Shown in pieces: positions 27,732 through 35,698 of a stretch of DNA of 64,000 bases. Positions within the stretch are counted from its first letter, which is position 1. Every line of letters starts with the position of its first letter. Below the pieces are notes generated by a model. That model was not told the origin of the DNA and did no database searches. It was given only the letters and a program-made list of their open reading frames with translations. The translations under genes were made by a program, and so were the position numbers. This DNA is from Planctomycetaceae bacterium (GTDB lineage: Bacteria; Planctomycetota; Planctomycetia; Planctomycetales; Planctomycetaceae), in NCBI GenBank assembly GCA_041398825.1, contig JAWKTX010000010.1, positions 193,501 to 257,500 on the forward strand, written 5' to 3'.

Positions 27732-28418
27732 ATGGCCCGCGTTACACTGTCGGTGCTGGAAGGTCTTGAACGGGGGCGCGTCTATCGCAACCTCGAAACC
27801 CCCATCAGCATCGGTCGCGAAGAAGACAATTCCATTCAGTTGAATGACGAACGCGTCAGCCGACTTCACGCGAAACTACAGGAAGATCAAGGGCTTGTTC
27901 TGTTCACCGACCTGCACAGCACAAATGGGAGTCGAGTGAATGGTCACCCGGTGCAGCTTCGGGTCCTGCGGGCCGGCGATCATATCCAGATTGGCCGCTG
28001 TACACTTCTTTACGGCAGTGACGAAGAAATCGAAGACCGCGCTAAGCGGCTGGGAGTGGATGTTCGCGCACTTCTGCCATGGCAGGGACCACCGAATGGG
28101 TCCGTCCCGGCGGGGGGACTGCCCGATGCGGAATTCAGCCTCTCTGATAATTTAACCATCGATAACATGATGGCTCCACTGTTCTTCGGGGAAGGACCAC
28201 CGCTTCCGGATGCACTTTCAACATCACAGCGTGCTCGGTTATCCGATGTGCTGACATATATCCATGAACATTTGAACTGCATCGTGCAAACAGGTCGGGA
28301 AGCGGACGAACCCAGTCAGGGACAAATGCATGTCCCCTGGGAACGTTGGCAGAATCTCCTGCTTCTTCAGCGAGACCTCGCTCAATGGTTGCAACAGGTA
28401 GCCAACCCCGAGGATTAG
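27732..28418 (+). CDS. FHA domain protein
   Basis: 228 residues from ATG 27732, which has a purine-rich GGGGAATCAGAG stretch just before it; the frame extends upstream but into the deformylase gene. Residues 1-100 form an FHA domain with the phosphothreonine-binding points GRE, S-R-L-H and N-G-S-R-V-N-G. Residues 100-228 carry no recognised domain; they include a Gly/Pro-rich stretch and a helical end. It is expected to bind phosphothreonine-containing partners, consistent with the many Ser/Thr kinases of planctomycetes, none of which is in this window. Confidence 0.88.
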   Translation: MARVTLSVLEGLERGRVYRNLETPISIGREEDNSIQLNDERVSRLHAKLQEDQGLVLFTDLHSTNGSRVNGHPVQLRVLRAGDHIQIGRCTLLYGSDEEIEDRAKRLGVDVRALLPWQGPPNGSVPAGGLPDAEFSLSDNLTIDNMMAPLFFGEGPPLPDALSTSQRARLSDVLTYIHEHLNCIVQTGREADEPSQGQMHVPWERWQNLLLLQRDLAQWLQQVANPED

Positions 28419-28485
28419 AGTCCAGTCCTTAGGTCCGGAACCCAGAACACAATCGCACGGCAGAAATATTCGTTCGACAAATGAA

Positions 28486-28519
28486 GAAAGGGCCGCGAGC
28501 TTTTGCTCGCGGCCCTTTC
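28486..28519 (-). terminator. Perfect 15-bp hairpin terminator
   Basis: GAAAGGGCCGCGAGC (28486-28500) pairs with GCTCGCGGCCCTTTC (28505-28519) around a TTTT loop. It lies 40 bases after the stop of the pilin-like gene; on the minus strand the stem is followed by a T-rich stretch (TTCTTCATTTG), as for an intrinsic terminator. It may also stop plus-strand transcripts from the FHA gene. Confidence 0.8.
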
Positions 28520-28559
28520 CATGACTTTGATCCGGTGCGTGCCGACTGCACGCGGCGGA

Positions 28560-28880
28560 TTACTTAGCCTGTTCGCCAGCGTCGTTGCAAACCAGACCGA
28601 AGTTTGCGTCACAGTCGCAAGCGTCAGCCTGATCGTTGTAAGACGCACCATAGGTTCGGGCTTTGATTCCGCCGGTTGCCTTGCGGCTGATGAAACCAGT
28701 TGTCTGGTAGCTCTGGCTGAAGTTGCCAAAAGCAGAAGACAGGTCGCTCAGCTCAGCAACGACTGCACACTGCAGTTCAACCAAACCAACGATCATACCC
28801 AGAACCAGAATTGTTCCGATGAGAACCAGCTCAGCTGACAGGATAACCCCAGCTTCGTCGTTCCAAAGAGACTTCAGCAT
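28560..28880 (-). CDS. Pilin-like (Flp-type) small membrane protein
   Basis: 106 residues starting at ATG 28880 (MLKSLWNDEAGVILSAELVL), preceded by AGAAAG. The layout is that of Flp/type IVb-like pilins: a short polar leader with an acidic residue-Ala-Gly-containing junction, a single hydrophobic helix at about 11-36 (VILSAELVLIGTILVLGMIV), then a polar body. The end carries three cysteines in an Asp/Ala-rich segment (ADACDCDANFGLVC). The family recurs in planctomycete genomes without known function. No secretion ATPase or prepilin peptidase is near it. It has its own strong terminator and a long CT-repeat leader. Confidence 0.75.
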   Translation of the reverse strand: MLKSLWNDEAGVILSAELVLIGTILVLGMIVGLVELQCAVVAELSDLSSAFGNFSQSYQTTGFISRKATGGIKARTYGASYNDQADACDCDANFGLVCNDAGEQAK

Positions 28881-29385
28881 TGTTGATTTCTTTCTGTATT
28901 TTTTTGAGAGAGATAGAGAGAGATTTGCGAATATGAAAATTCGCTGAGTTCGCGGCCGCGAAGCACCCACGGAAGTGAGTGGAACACCGATTGGCTTCAG
29001 TGCAGATCAGGCTCGTGGACCTCGATCTTTTCACTCGGTGAACGCATGTGTTGATTGCAAGCAACAGTCCGCACGGGTTGTTGCTGCAATGCCACAACGG
29101 CCACGGCGAGGCGCGGCGGGCGTAAGTCTCTGTCAATGCGGGAGTTGCAATGATTGATTATTTTTGCGACGAACAGCAAGCGCACAAAAAGCCAGTCCTG
29201 AGTGTAAAGCGACGTTTACAAAACGTCTTCTCAGGCTGCCAGGGGATCTTTGCAGTTGGGTGCCTGCACAGAGCCTAATTCCTGCGGCGACTTGGATTTC
29301 TGCGGGGGCGACACCACCCTCACAGCCAGCATAATCCATCCAGATATGTTATTCCGCACATTCTGTACCAGCAACAAAATCAGCG
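28881..29385. other. Intergenic, 5' leader of pilin-like gene and a hairpin
   Basis: 505 bases. The leader of the pilin-like gene contains, on its coding strand, a pyrimidine repeat of CTCTCTCTATCTCTCTC (28906-28924) followed by an A run. Further away, CCTGAG (29197-29202), GACGTTT (29211-29217), AAACGTC (29221-29227) and CTCAGG (29230-29235) nest into a two-step hairpin. I see no gene here. Confidence 0.45.
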
Positions 29386-30010
29386 TCAGCGATTCGACTG
29401 ATTCAGGTGCAGGTTTAGAAACGTAAGAACTTGCTGCTCATACTGGCCGGGATGGGCGGCCAGCAAGTCCACATGCCCGGCCCCCTCCACCAGCCAGATT
29501 CTCCTGGGCTCTTTGGCCGCGTTGAACAGACTGACCGTTTCTGCTGGTGTCGTATGGGGGTCATCACTTCCGGATATCACAAAGACGGGGCATCCTGCTT
29601 CACCGATCCGATCAATTGGCCGTAGATCGTCACGAGAGATTCCGAGACGAGGCGCCAGCTGCAGCAACAACAATTCAGCCGGGATGTAGCCAGGCCATTT
29701 GCCAAGCCTGCAGGAGTCTAGCGCGGTCAACCATTCGGGTTCGGCAATCTCGTATGCCATGCACCAGCACGATAATGCCCCGGCTATCAGGACAACGGCA
29801 GTGCCACCCTTTAATTGTTTCGCCCGAGTCGCTTTGAAAAGAAACATGAACGATGGGCAAGTCTGCTGGCGCTTCGCCGATAACCTGTCGTCGTGGTTTT
29901 GTCAGGTACGAACCTGTCAACCACGAAACAATCACCAGCGAAGTGGCAAGCAACGCCACAATCAGAAACGACCGAAACGCAAGTTTTCTGCCGACGCAGC
30001 GCCATCGCAT
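29386..30010 (-). pseudogene. Alpha/beta hydrolase with internal deletion
   Basis: Two frames on the minus strand together make the two ends of one membrane-anchored hydrolase. The 5' part (from ATG 30010) has a transmembrane helix at about 12-33, then GETIKGWHCRCPDSRGIIVL and the oxyanion-loop HGIRD; it stops soon after RLLQA (around 29700). The 3' part, in another frame, has APRLGISRDDLRPIDRIGE, the acid-residue motif ISGSDDPHTTP and the His motif EGAGHVDLL, ending at 29386. The central part with the nucleophile G-x-S-x-G is missing, so roughly 80 residues were lost with a frameshift. The product cannot be active. Confidence 0.8.
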
Positions 30011-30166
30011 GCGTTCCCCCGTTCCTTACAATGGTCCAGCGAGCCGGAAACTTGGGACGCATTATCGGGGCATTTCATCAGCACGGCAATGCACATTGAT
30101 GGCCGGCGTTTCTGCTGACATTTGACGCGTCGCCGTGCCCAAATCCGGAACCGGAGGCGTCTGCCA

Positions 30167-30260
30167 CCTGTCCGTTGAAAAACCGGGACAGGCATGCAGA
30201 ACGACTGGAAACCATCGTGTTTTATGGTCTCCTGCTCAAGCCAGTCCCGTTTTCAACCGG
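30167..30260. repeat. Dispersed ~100-bp inverted-repeat element, copy A
   Basis: Starts CCTGTCCGTTGAAAAACCGGG and ends GCCAGTCCCGTTTTCAACCGG; the ends are inverted copies of each other. The core (GTGTTTTATGGTCTCCTGCTC) is shared with the copies at 49291 and, in reverse orientation, 57584. It lies in the gap after the decayed hydrolase. Confidence 0.85.
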
Positions 30261-30308
30261 CTGCAAAAGATCGAATCAAAGTGCGTGATTCTCAGACGGC
30301 ACAGATTC

Positions 30309-30515
30309 TCAGACAACAAAGGCGAAGGCCGCGCTTCGATTACAGGGCATTCCCAGCATCTGGCGGTGCCTGCACTCAGCGGTCAGCATATCCTTGACCA
30401 GTTCGAGCGAAACCGTGCGTAAGTCGACATTTGCCTGAACGAGTGCATCGTAAACTGCCTGACCGGCGGAAGTTTCAAGGAGTGTCTGTTCCAGTTGAAT
30501 ATTGCCGATTCCCAT
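30309..30515 (-). CDS. Small protein of unknown function
   Basis: 68 residues, MGIGNIQLEQTLLETSAG onward. The start is backed by AAAGGA seven bases upstream on the minus strand. It reads as amphipathic helices (LEQTLLETSAGQAVYDAL, VSLELVKDMLTAEC) with no signal peptide or membrane segment. I do not recognise it. It lies alone between a repeat element and a long empty gap, and may not be a real gene. Confidence 0.45.
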   Translation of the reverse strand: MGIGNIQLEQTLLETSAGQAVYDALVQANVDLRTVSLELVKDMLTAECRHRQMLGMPCNRSAAFAFVV

Positions 30516-31043
30516 TGGTCAATTCCTTTCGTATCCGTTTCTGCGGCTGTTCATAGCCTGAGCGAACTCTGGGACGATGTGTTACAGATTCGCATACCGC
30601 GCGCCGAAGCCGGACCCGCAAAGACAGAATCTCTTGCCAGGTCATAAGTCTCGACAAAACAACGAAATACGGCAGTATCTGCAGCGGCAGCTTTTGCCAC
30701 GGAGCAGACAATCTGCAAGACTCTTGTCATCAGCCTGAGATCACGTGTCATCATCCGGACAGCATTTTTTGGGGAAGGTTCGCCGTTCCTGGCCACCAAC
30801 GGCGCGCAGTGCTCATTTGGTTGAATAAGTTGCCATCCAGAGCATCTTTCGTGTGCAACTCTGACAATTCCGGGGAATAACCTTACAAATCAGTTTCTCT
30901 GTAAAACGGCCCCCGCAGAGGCATTGGAGCGGCTTCCGGCGACCCGACTTCACGAGTTGGGGATCGCCGGTATTCACGCGGGGCTTTGCATCCGTTAGCC
31001 CGATCACAGGAATTCCCCCGCCATCAGAAACCGAGATTCCCGT
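30516..31043. other. Intergenic region with no recognised feature
   Basis: 528 bases between the small minus-strand ORF and the DUF1501 gene. Short open frames here show no family resemblance or ribosome-binding site. I see no terminator or repeat. Confidence 0.4.
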
Positions 31044-32513
31044 ATGGACAGCTTTTCACTTCATTCACGCCGGCAATTGCTGAACCGAGCCGGGTGCGGA
31101 TTCGGAACACTTGGCCTGATTCAACTGCTGGAAGAACAAGGGTGGCTGGAAGGCTCGTCAGCCGTCGCGGACGACGGACTTTCTCTGAACCCACTTGCAT
31201 CGAAGGATGGCCATTTCGCTGCTCGAGCCAAACGTGTCATCTGGGTATTTATTAATGGCGGGCCAAGCCCCGTGGACACCTGGAACTACCGTCCCGAACT
31301 GACCCGGTGGAACGGAAAATCGATCCGGGATTTTGATCCGACGTTCAGCAACGAAACGGGTTTCTTCAAAAACGCCGTCGGGCACCTGATGCAATCACCA
31401 TTCTCATTCACTCCCCGAGGCGAATGCGGAAAAATGGTGCCCGAAATTTTTCCGTGTCTGGGCGAACACGTCGACAAGATGTCTTTCCTGTTGTCCGGCT
31501 ATACAGAATCCAACAACCATTCTCCCGCGTTGTTCGCGATGAACACCGGATTCGCGAGGATGGGGTTTCCGTGTGTCGGATCCTGGGTGACCTATGGACT
31601 GGGCAGCGAAAGCAACAATCTGCCTGCATTTGTCGTCATGAGCGATCCTAAAGGACGAGGCCTCCCCAAGGGAAATGCGGCCAACTGGAGCGCCGGCTTT
31701 CTGCCAGGCGCCTACCAGGGAACCTGGCTGAAGCCTTCGGGCGAGCCTGTGGACAATCTGGGTCGCCCTTTGACGATGTCTGAGTCCGGCCAGAGAAACG
31801 AGCTGAATTTGCTCCGCAACCTTAATGCGCTGCATCTGGCACAGCACCCGGCAGAGGGAGAGCTGGCCGCAAGGATCGAAAGCTTCGAACTGGCCTATCG
31901 AATGCAGTCTTCCGCACCGGAAGCCATGGATATCGCTTCCGAACCAAAACACATTCAGGAGCTGTATGGAATTGGGGAAGAACGGTGTGATCACTTCGCC
32001 CGGCAATGCCTCGTGGCTCGGCGGTTAGTCGAGCGAGGCGTGCGGTTTGTTCAAATCTATTCGGGTGGAATGGAAAACCAGCGATCCTGGGACGGACATT
32101 CGGACATCGAGGGAAATCACCGTCAGTTTGCAGGCGAAACCGACCAGCCTGTGGCAGGCTTACTCACCGATCTTTCAATGCGAGGTATGCTGGACGACAC
32201 ACTTGTGATCTGGTGTGGGGAGTTTGGCCGCTTGCCGATCGCCCAGACGGGAGCCAGACCGGGGCGCGACCATAACCCGCACAGTTTTTGTGCATGGATG
32301 GCCGGAGGCGGTGTCAAGGGTGGCGTGGACTACGGATCAAGTGACGAAATCGGCTACAAAGCCGCAGACAACAAAGTTCATATCAATGACCTTCACGCCA
32401 CCATCCTTCACCTGCTGGGAATCGACCACGAGCGACTCACATATAAATACAACGGTCGCAGATTCCGCCTGACGGACGTTGCCGGGCGCGTCATTGAAGA
32501 CATTTTGGCCTGA
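31044..32513 (+). CDS. DUF1501 family protein, Tat-exported
   Basis: 489 residues. The N-terminus has a twin-arginine signal (SRRQLLNRAGCGFGTLGLI). The alkaline-phosphatase-like DUF1501 fold is seen in FINGGPSPVDTWNYRP, LSGYTESNNHSPALF and GEFGRLPIAQTGARPGRDHN with NPHSFCAWMAGGG, the metal-site region. In planctomycetes this family is usually paired with a DUF1549/DUF1553 cytochrome-like protein; none is adjacent here. The protein is expected in the periplasm, probably acting on sulfated or phosphorylated polymers, but no family member has an established substrate. Confidence 0.93.
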   Translation: MDSFSLHSRRQLLNRAGCGFGTLGLIQLLEEQGWLEGSSAVADDGLSLNPLASKDGHFAARAKRVIWVFINGGPSPVDTWNYRPELTRWNGKSIRDFDPTFSNETGFFKNAVGHLMQSPFSFTPRGECGKMVPEIFPCLGEHVDKMSFLLSGYTESNNHSPALFAMNTGFARMGFPCVGSWVTYGLGSESNNLPAFVVMSDPKGRGLPKGNAANWSAGFLPGAYQGTWLKPSGEPVDNLGRPLTMSESGQRNELNLLRNLNALHLAQHPAEGELAARIESFELAYRMQSSAPEAMDIASEPKHIQELYGIGEERCDHFARQCLVARRLVERGVRFVQIYSGGMENQRSWDGHSDIEGNHRQFAGETDQPVAGLLTDLSMRGMLDDTLVIWCGEFGRLPIAQTGARPGRDHNPHSFCAWMAGGGVKGGVDYGSSDEIGYKAADNKVHINDLHATILHLLGIDHERLTYKYNGRRFRLTDVAGRVIEDILA

Positions 32514-32595
32514 CCCACAGAGTTAATACGCCCGTTCTTTTGCGGTTCGATTGACGTGCATCTAATCACGGAACACGTAAAAGGAGCGACAAATC

Positions 32596-33567
32596 ATGAG
32601 CGTTGCAACCGATTCAACCCTGCGAGAAACAACTGTGAATGAGAACTCATCAACAACAATGACAGTGGCGATCTCGGGGGCAACAGGACTTGTCGGACAG
32701 GCACTCTCTCTGCGATTTCAGTCGCGAGGCGACAGGGTACTTTCGATCACGCGACGCGACGGAGACGGCTTTGACGATTCTGTACGCTGGGATCCATCGA
32801 CCGGGCTCGTCAATCCAGCCCGGCTGGAGGGCATTGATGCAGTGGTCCATCTGGCCGGGGAAAACATCGCCGGCGGACGCTGGACAGACAGTCTCAAGAA
32901 GCGGCTCCGATCAAGTCGGATTCAGGGAACGCGGAGCCTCGTCGAATCCCTGAGCAAACTTAAGCACCGACCACGCACACTGGTTTGTGCATCGGCCATC
33001 GGCTACTACGGAGATCGGGGCGACGCAGCACTCACCGAAGATGCCAGCGCCGGCAATGGATTTTTGCCGGATCTCTGCCGCGACTGGGAAGCTGAAGCGA
33101 TCAAAGCCGAAGAACTGGGCATGCGAGTTGTTTGCGTTCGCATCGGTATCGTCCTTTCACCGAAAGGCGGCGCGCTGGCGAAAATGATGCTGCCATTCAA
33201 GGCTGGGGTCGGGGGAAATATCGGCGCTGGCGACCAGTTCTGGAGCTGGATTGGCCTGAACGACCTGGCCAGAGTCCTTGAGTTCTGTGTCGATAACCAG
33301 CAGCTGACCGGCCCCGTTAACGCAGTGAGCCCGAACGCACTGACCAATGCAGAATTCACCCGAAATATCGGAGCCGTTCTGCATCGCCCCACGATCTTTC
33401 CGCTGCCCGCATTCATGGCAAAACTGGTGCTGGGAGAAATGGCCAACGAACTGTTGCTTGCCAGCGCACGCGTTGTGCCACAGAAACTTCTGAAAGCTGG
33501 TTTCAAGTTCGAGCACCCCGAACTGGCATCCTGCCTGAAGCATGAATTGCAATTGAAGGAGAGTTAA
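32596..33567 (+). CDS. TIGR01777 family epimerase-like oxidoreductase
   Basis: 323 residues. A strong AAAAGGAG at about 32579-32586 supports the start. After ~20 extra residues the Rossmann motif SGATGLVGQAL begins, then VVHLAGENIAGGRWT, the family's RIQGTRSLVE and SAIGYYGDRGDAALTE containing the Tyr of the SDR active site region. The C-terminal DUF1731-type part ends with FKFEHPELASCLKHEL. This is the YfcH/SULA-like extended SDR family; the reaction is unknown. Its stop overlaps the start of the next gene (TAATG), so the two are coupled. Confidence 0.92.
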   Translation: MSVATDSTLRETTVNENSSTTMTVAISGATGLVGQALSLRFQSRGDRVLSITRRDGDGFDDSVRWDPSTGLVNPARLEGIDAVVHLAGENIAGGRWTDSLKKRLRSSRIQGTRSLVESLSKLKHRPRTLVCASAIGYYGDRGDAALTEDASAGNGFLPDLCRDWEAEAIKAEELGMRVVCVRIGIVLSPKGGALAKMMLPFKAGVGGNIGAGDQFWSWIGLNDLARVLEFCVDNQQLTGPVNAVSPNALTNAEFTRNIGAVLHRPTIFPLPAFMAKLVLGEMANELLLASARVVPQKLLKAGFKFEHPELASCLKHELQLKES

Positions 33568-33965
33568 TGAAGCGAGTCCTGCAGCTGTCCTGCATTCACT
33601 CCTGCCTATGGGGAGGGTTCATCATTCTTCTCCCAGAGCTTGCGGCGCGTGTTTACGGGTTCACCGAACCGTTGACCGACATCTTCCTCTGGAAGGGCAC
33701 CGGGCTGATCATTTTCCTGCTGGGGGTCGGATATGGAGTTGCTTCGACGGATCCCCGCAAACACTGGCTTTCGGTTGCCATTGGATTGGCAGCAAAACTT
33801 CTTGGCCCGGCTGGACTGGCTCTTTCTGCATTTCAGGGTGAGGTCCCGGTATCTACGCTCTACCTGATCCCGGTGAACGACCTCATCTGGATTTACCCAT
33901 TCGCGGTCATCGTGAGACAGGGTATTCACAGCGATCATGTATCCGGAACGCTCCCTCAATCGTGA
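33567..33965 (+). CDS. Small four-helix membrane protein
   Basis: 132 residues with four predicted transmembrane helices (about 7-25, 38-56, 67-85 and 95-114). It starts within the stop codon of the TIGR01777 gene, so translation is coupled and the two products are likely used together. The sequence (WKGTGLIIFLLGVGYGVAS, ARKHWLSVAIGLAAK-like block) resembles small planctomycete membrane proteins without a known role. No catalytic motif is visible. Confidence 0.8.
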   Translation: MKRVLQLSCIHSCLWGGFIILLPELAARVYGFTEPLTDIFLWKGTGLIIFLLGVGYGVASTDPRKHWLSVAIGLAAKLLGPAGLALSAFQGEVPVSTLYLIPVNDLIWIYPFAVIVRQGIHSDHVSGTLPQS

Positions 33966-34012
33966 AGCCATGCATCACGCCGTTGCTGGATACTGAAGAG
34001 ATTCTCTCTTCG

Positions 34013-34969
34013 TCATCGAAAGAAAAACGTGGTCTCAGCAGTTGAGCAAAGTAACTTTCGGCGATCTTCTTTTGTCACAAAATCGATGTGATCCCGGATC
34101 AGGCGAATCGAGGACGAGTAAGTGCTGCCCTGCCCCAGTTGATATGGACAATCGCTCGCCCACATCAGTCGGTCCGGACCAAACACTTCAAACAAGCGTC
34201 TGATCATCGGTATCAATTCGTGGTGTGGTGACTGTTTCTTGCCCAATGCGTAGTAGGCAGAGATCTTGATTTTCGTGTGTTTATGCCTGGCAAGCCCACA
34301 AAGAGAAACCAGGTCGCTCTCTTCAACGTTTCCGCTGATCCCAATTCGCGCGAAATGGTCGATCACGACTGGGGTGTCCGGATAAGCAGCACACATTGCA
34401 TCCACAGATGACAGATCCGATGGATTGATCAGGCAGCACATTGACTGCCGGGTCTCTGCCGACGTTTTCCACATCAACTTCATTCCCGGTGAACTGAGCC
34501 ACTCAGTCTTGTTGTCGCGGGGGCCGATACGAAGACCCGTCACACCTTTTTGAAGCAAGTCCTTCATGCGAAGATCGGCATCCGGCAGCGAGTCGTCAAT
34601 CATTCCGACAATCCGAAAACGATCCGGATGTCGGGTCCAGGCATCAATCAGATAGCCGTTATCCCAACCGTGGTAAGGATAGTGCTGTATGAGCACAACC
34701 CGTCCCACACCCTCTGGCATAGCGACGGCCATCAGCTCATCATCCGTGAAGCTGCGGGGGGCCAACTGATCAACGCGCACCCCTTCACGGAGTTTGAAAC
34801 GACTTGTATCTGACGTCCAGATATGCGAATGGGCATCGATCCAGGGTAAGTCACCCGGAATCTGGTTACCTTCATCAGCAGTCAGAGACATGTGTGACAA
34901 GATCCCGGCTGCGATTCCGGTGGCGGTTACTACAGCCTCTCGGCGATTCATTGCTCGACTGAACGTCAT
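34013..34969 (-). CDS. Amidohydrolase family protein, Tat-exported
   Basis: About 318 residues from ATG 34969, which has GAGGAG nine bases upstream; ATG 34990 is an upstream alternative. A twin-arginine signal (MNRREAVVTATGIAAGIL) is followed by a TIM-barrel of the amidohydrolase-2 type: WIDAHSHIW with the metal-binding H-x-H, VVIDHFARIGI, and MWASDCPY with the C-terminal catalytic Asp. The closest characterised members are 2-pyrone-4,6-dicarboxylate lactonase-like hydrolases. Substrate unknown. The VOC gene ends 20-40 bases upstream on the same strand, suggesting an operon. Confidence 0.88.
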   Translation of the reverse strand: MTFSRAMNRREAVVTATGIAAGILSHMSLTADEGNQIPGDLPWIDAHSHIWTSDTSRFKLREGVRVDQLAPRSFTDDELMAVAMPEGVGRVVLIQHYPYHGWDNGYLIDAWTRHPDRFRIVGMIDDSLPDADLRMKDLLQKGVTGLRIGPRDNKTEWLSSPGMKLMWKTSAETRQSMCCLINPSDLSSVDAMCAAYPDTPVVIDHFARIGISGNVEESDLVSLCGLARHKHTKIKISAYYALGKKQSPHHELIPMIRRLFEVFGPDRLMWASDCPYQLGQGSTYSSSIRLIRDHIDFVTKEDRRKLLCSTAETTFFFR

Positions 34970-35009
34970 GCGACCTGGCTCCTCAATCAATCACTGGATT
35001 TGTCTGCTT

Positions 35010-35396
35010 TCAGATCATTGGCTCTTTACGTTTGACCAACTGCACCGGAACGCCCCAGGGATCCCGCAGCATGGCAAATGTATCTCCACCTGGCATCGAA
35101 TGAACGTCAGTGACCACGGTAGCACCCGCCTTTCGAAGTCGGGCAACATCCGCAGAAAGGTCGGCTGACACGAACGCCAGATGAATGGCAGCTGGTTGAA
35201 TTGATGGAAAATCCAGCAGAGCAGCTTCCGTATTGCCATAGATTTCAAGCATCACGGTACCACTGTCATCTGCGAGGAAATGCGCCCAGGGAGCTTCCAT
35301 CATTCGCCGCTTTACAACCAGTCCCAGATGTTCGACATACCAGCGAGCAGCGTTCAGAGGGTCTGGTACATTGATTGCTAGGTGTTCTATCTTCAT
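35010..35396 (-). CDS. VOC (glyoxalase/bleomycin-resistance fold) protein
   Basis: 128 residues from ATG 35396 (MKIEHLAINVPDPLNAARWY); the frame upstream of this ATG does not match the family. It forms two beta-alpha-beta-beta-beta modules: H5 at the first metal position, VMLEIYGN at the first-module end, AIHLAFVSADL starting the second, and FAMLRDPWGVPVQLVKR at the end. The family includes dioxygenases, glyoxalases and binding proteins, so the function is open. It lies directly upstream of the amidohydrolase gene on the same strand. Confidence 0.88.
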   Translation of the reverse strand: MKIEHLAINVPDPLNAARWYVEHLGLVVKRRMMEAPWAHFLADDSGTVMLEIYGNTEAALLDFPSIQPAAIHLAFVSADLSADVARLRKAGATVVTDVHSMPGGDTFAMLRDPWGVPVQLVKRKEPMI

Positions 35397-35698
35397 GCTT
35401 TTACTATCGGAAAAGGCAAAGGTATTTCGGGTGATCTGATGCAAGAATTCATCGTCATTTCAAACCGCGTCGTACACGTTCCAACACTTTCAGAATCCCC
35501 CTTTCAGTCCATCTGCGTGCACTGCCGATTGGCGTTTTGAATGAACGAAAAGACGAGTCTTAAACCAACATCTGCAAACGCTAACCGAATTGCGAAGCGA
35601 CTGGAATCACCGACATACAAAACGTGTCCCCTGCTACTCAGATTCAGACCTGTCCTGAGCGACCAAAAACTCTTTCGCGTGGATAAAAACACCGTCTG
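35397..35698. other. Intergenic region with no recognised feature
   Basis: About 300 bases between the VOC gene and the end of the YkgJ-type gene. It should contain the promoter of the VOC-amidohydrolase pair. I see no hairpin or repeat. Confidence 0.35.

Noticed and set aside
28881..28970. Upstream extension of the pilin-like protein to 136 residues
   Set aside because: The extra N-terminus comes from the pyrimidine repeat, and the ATG at 28880 has AGAAAG and gives the family-typical start.
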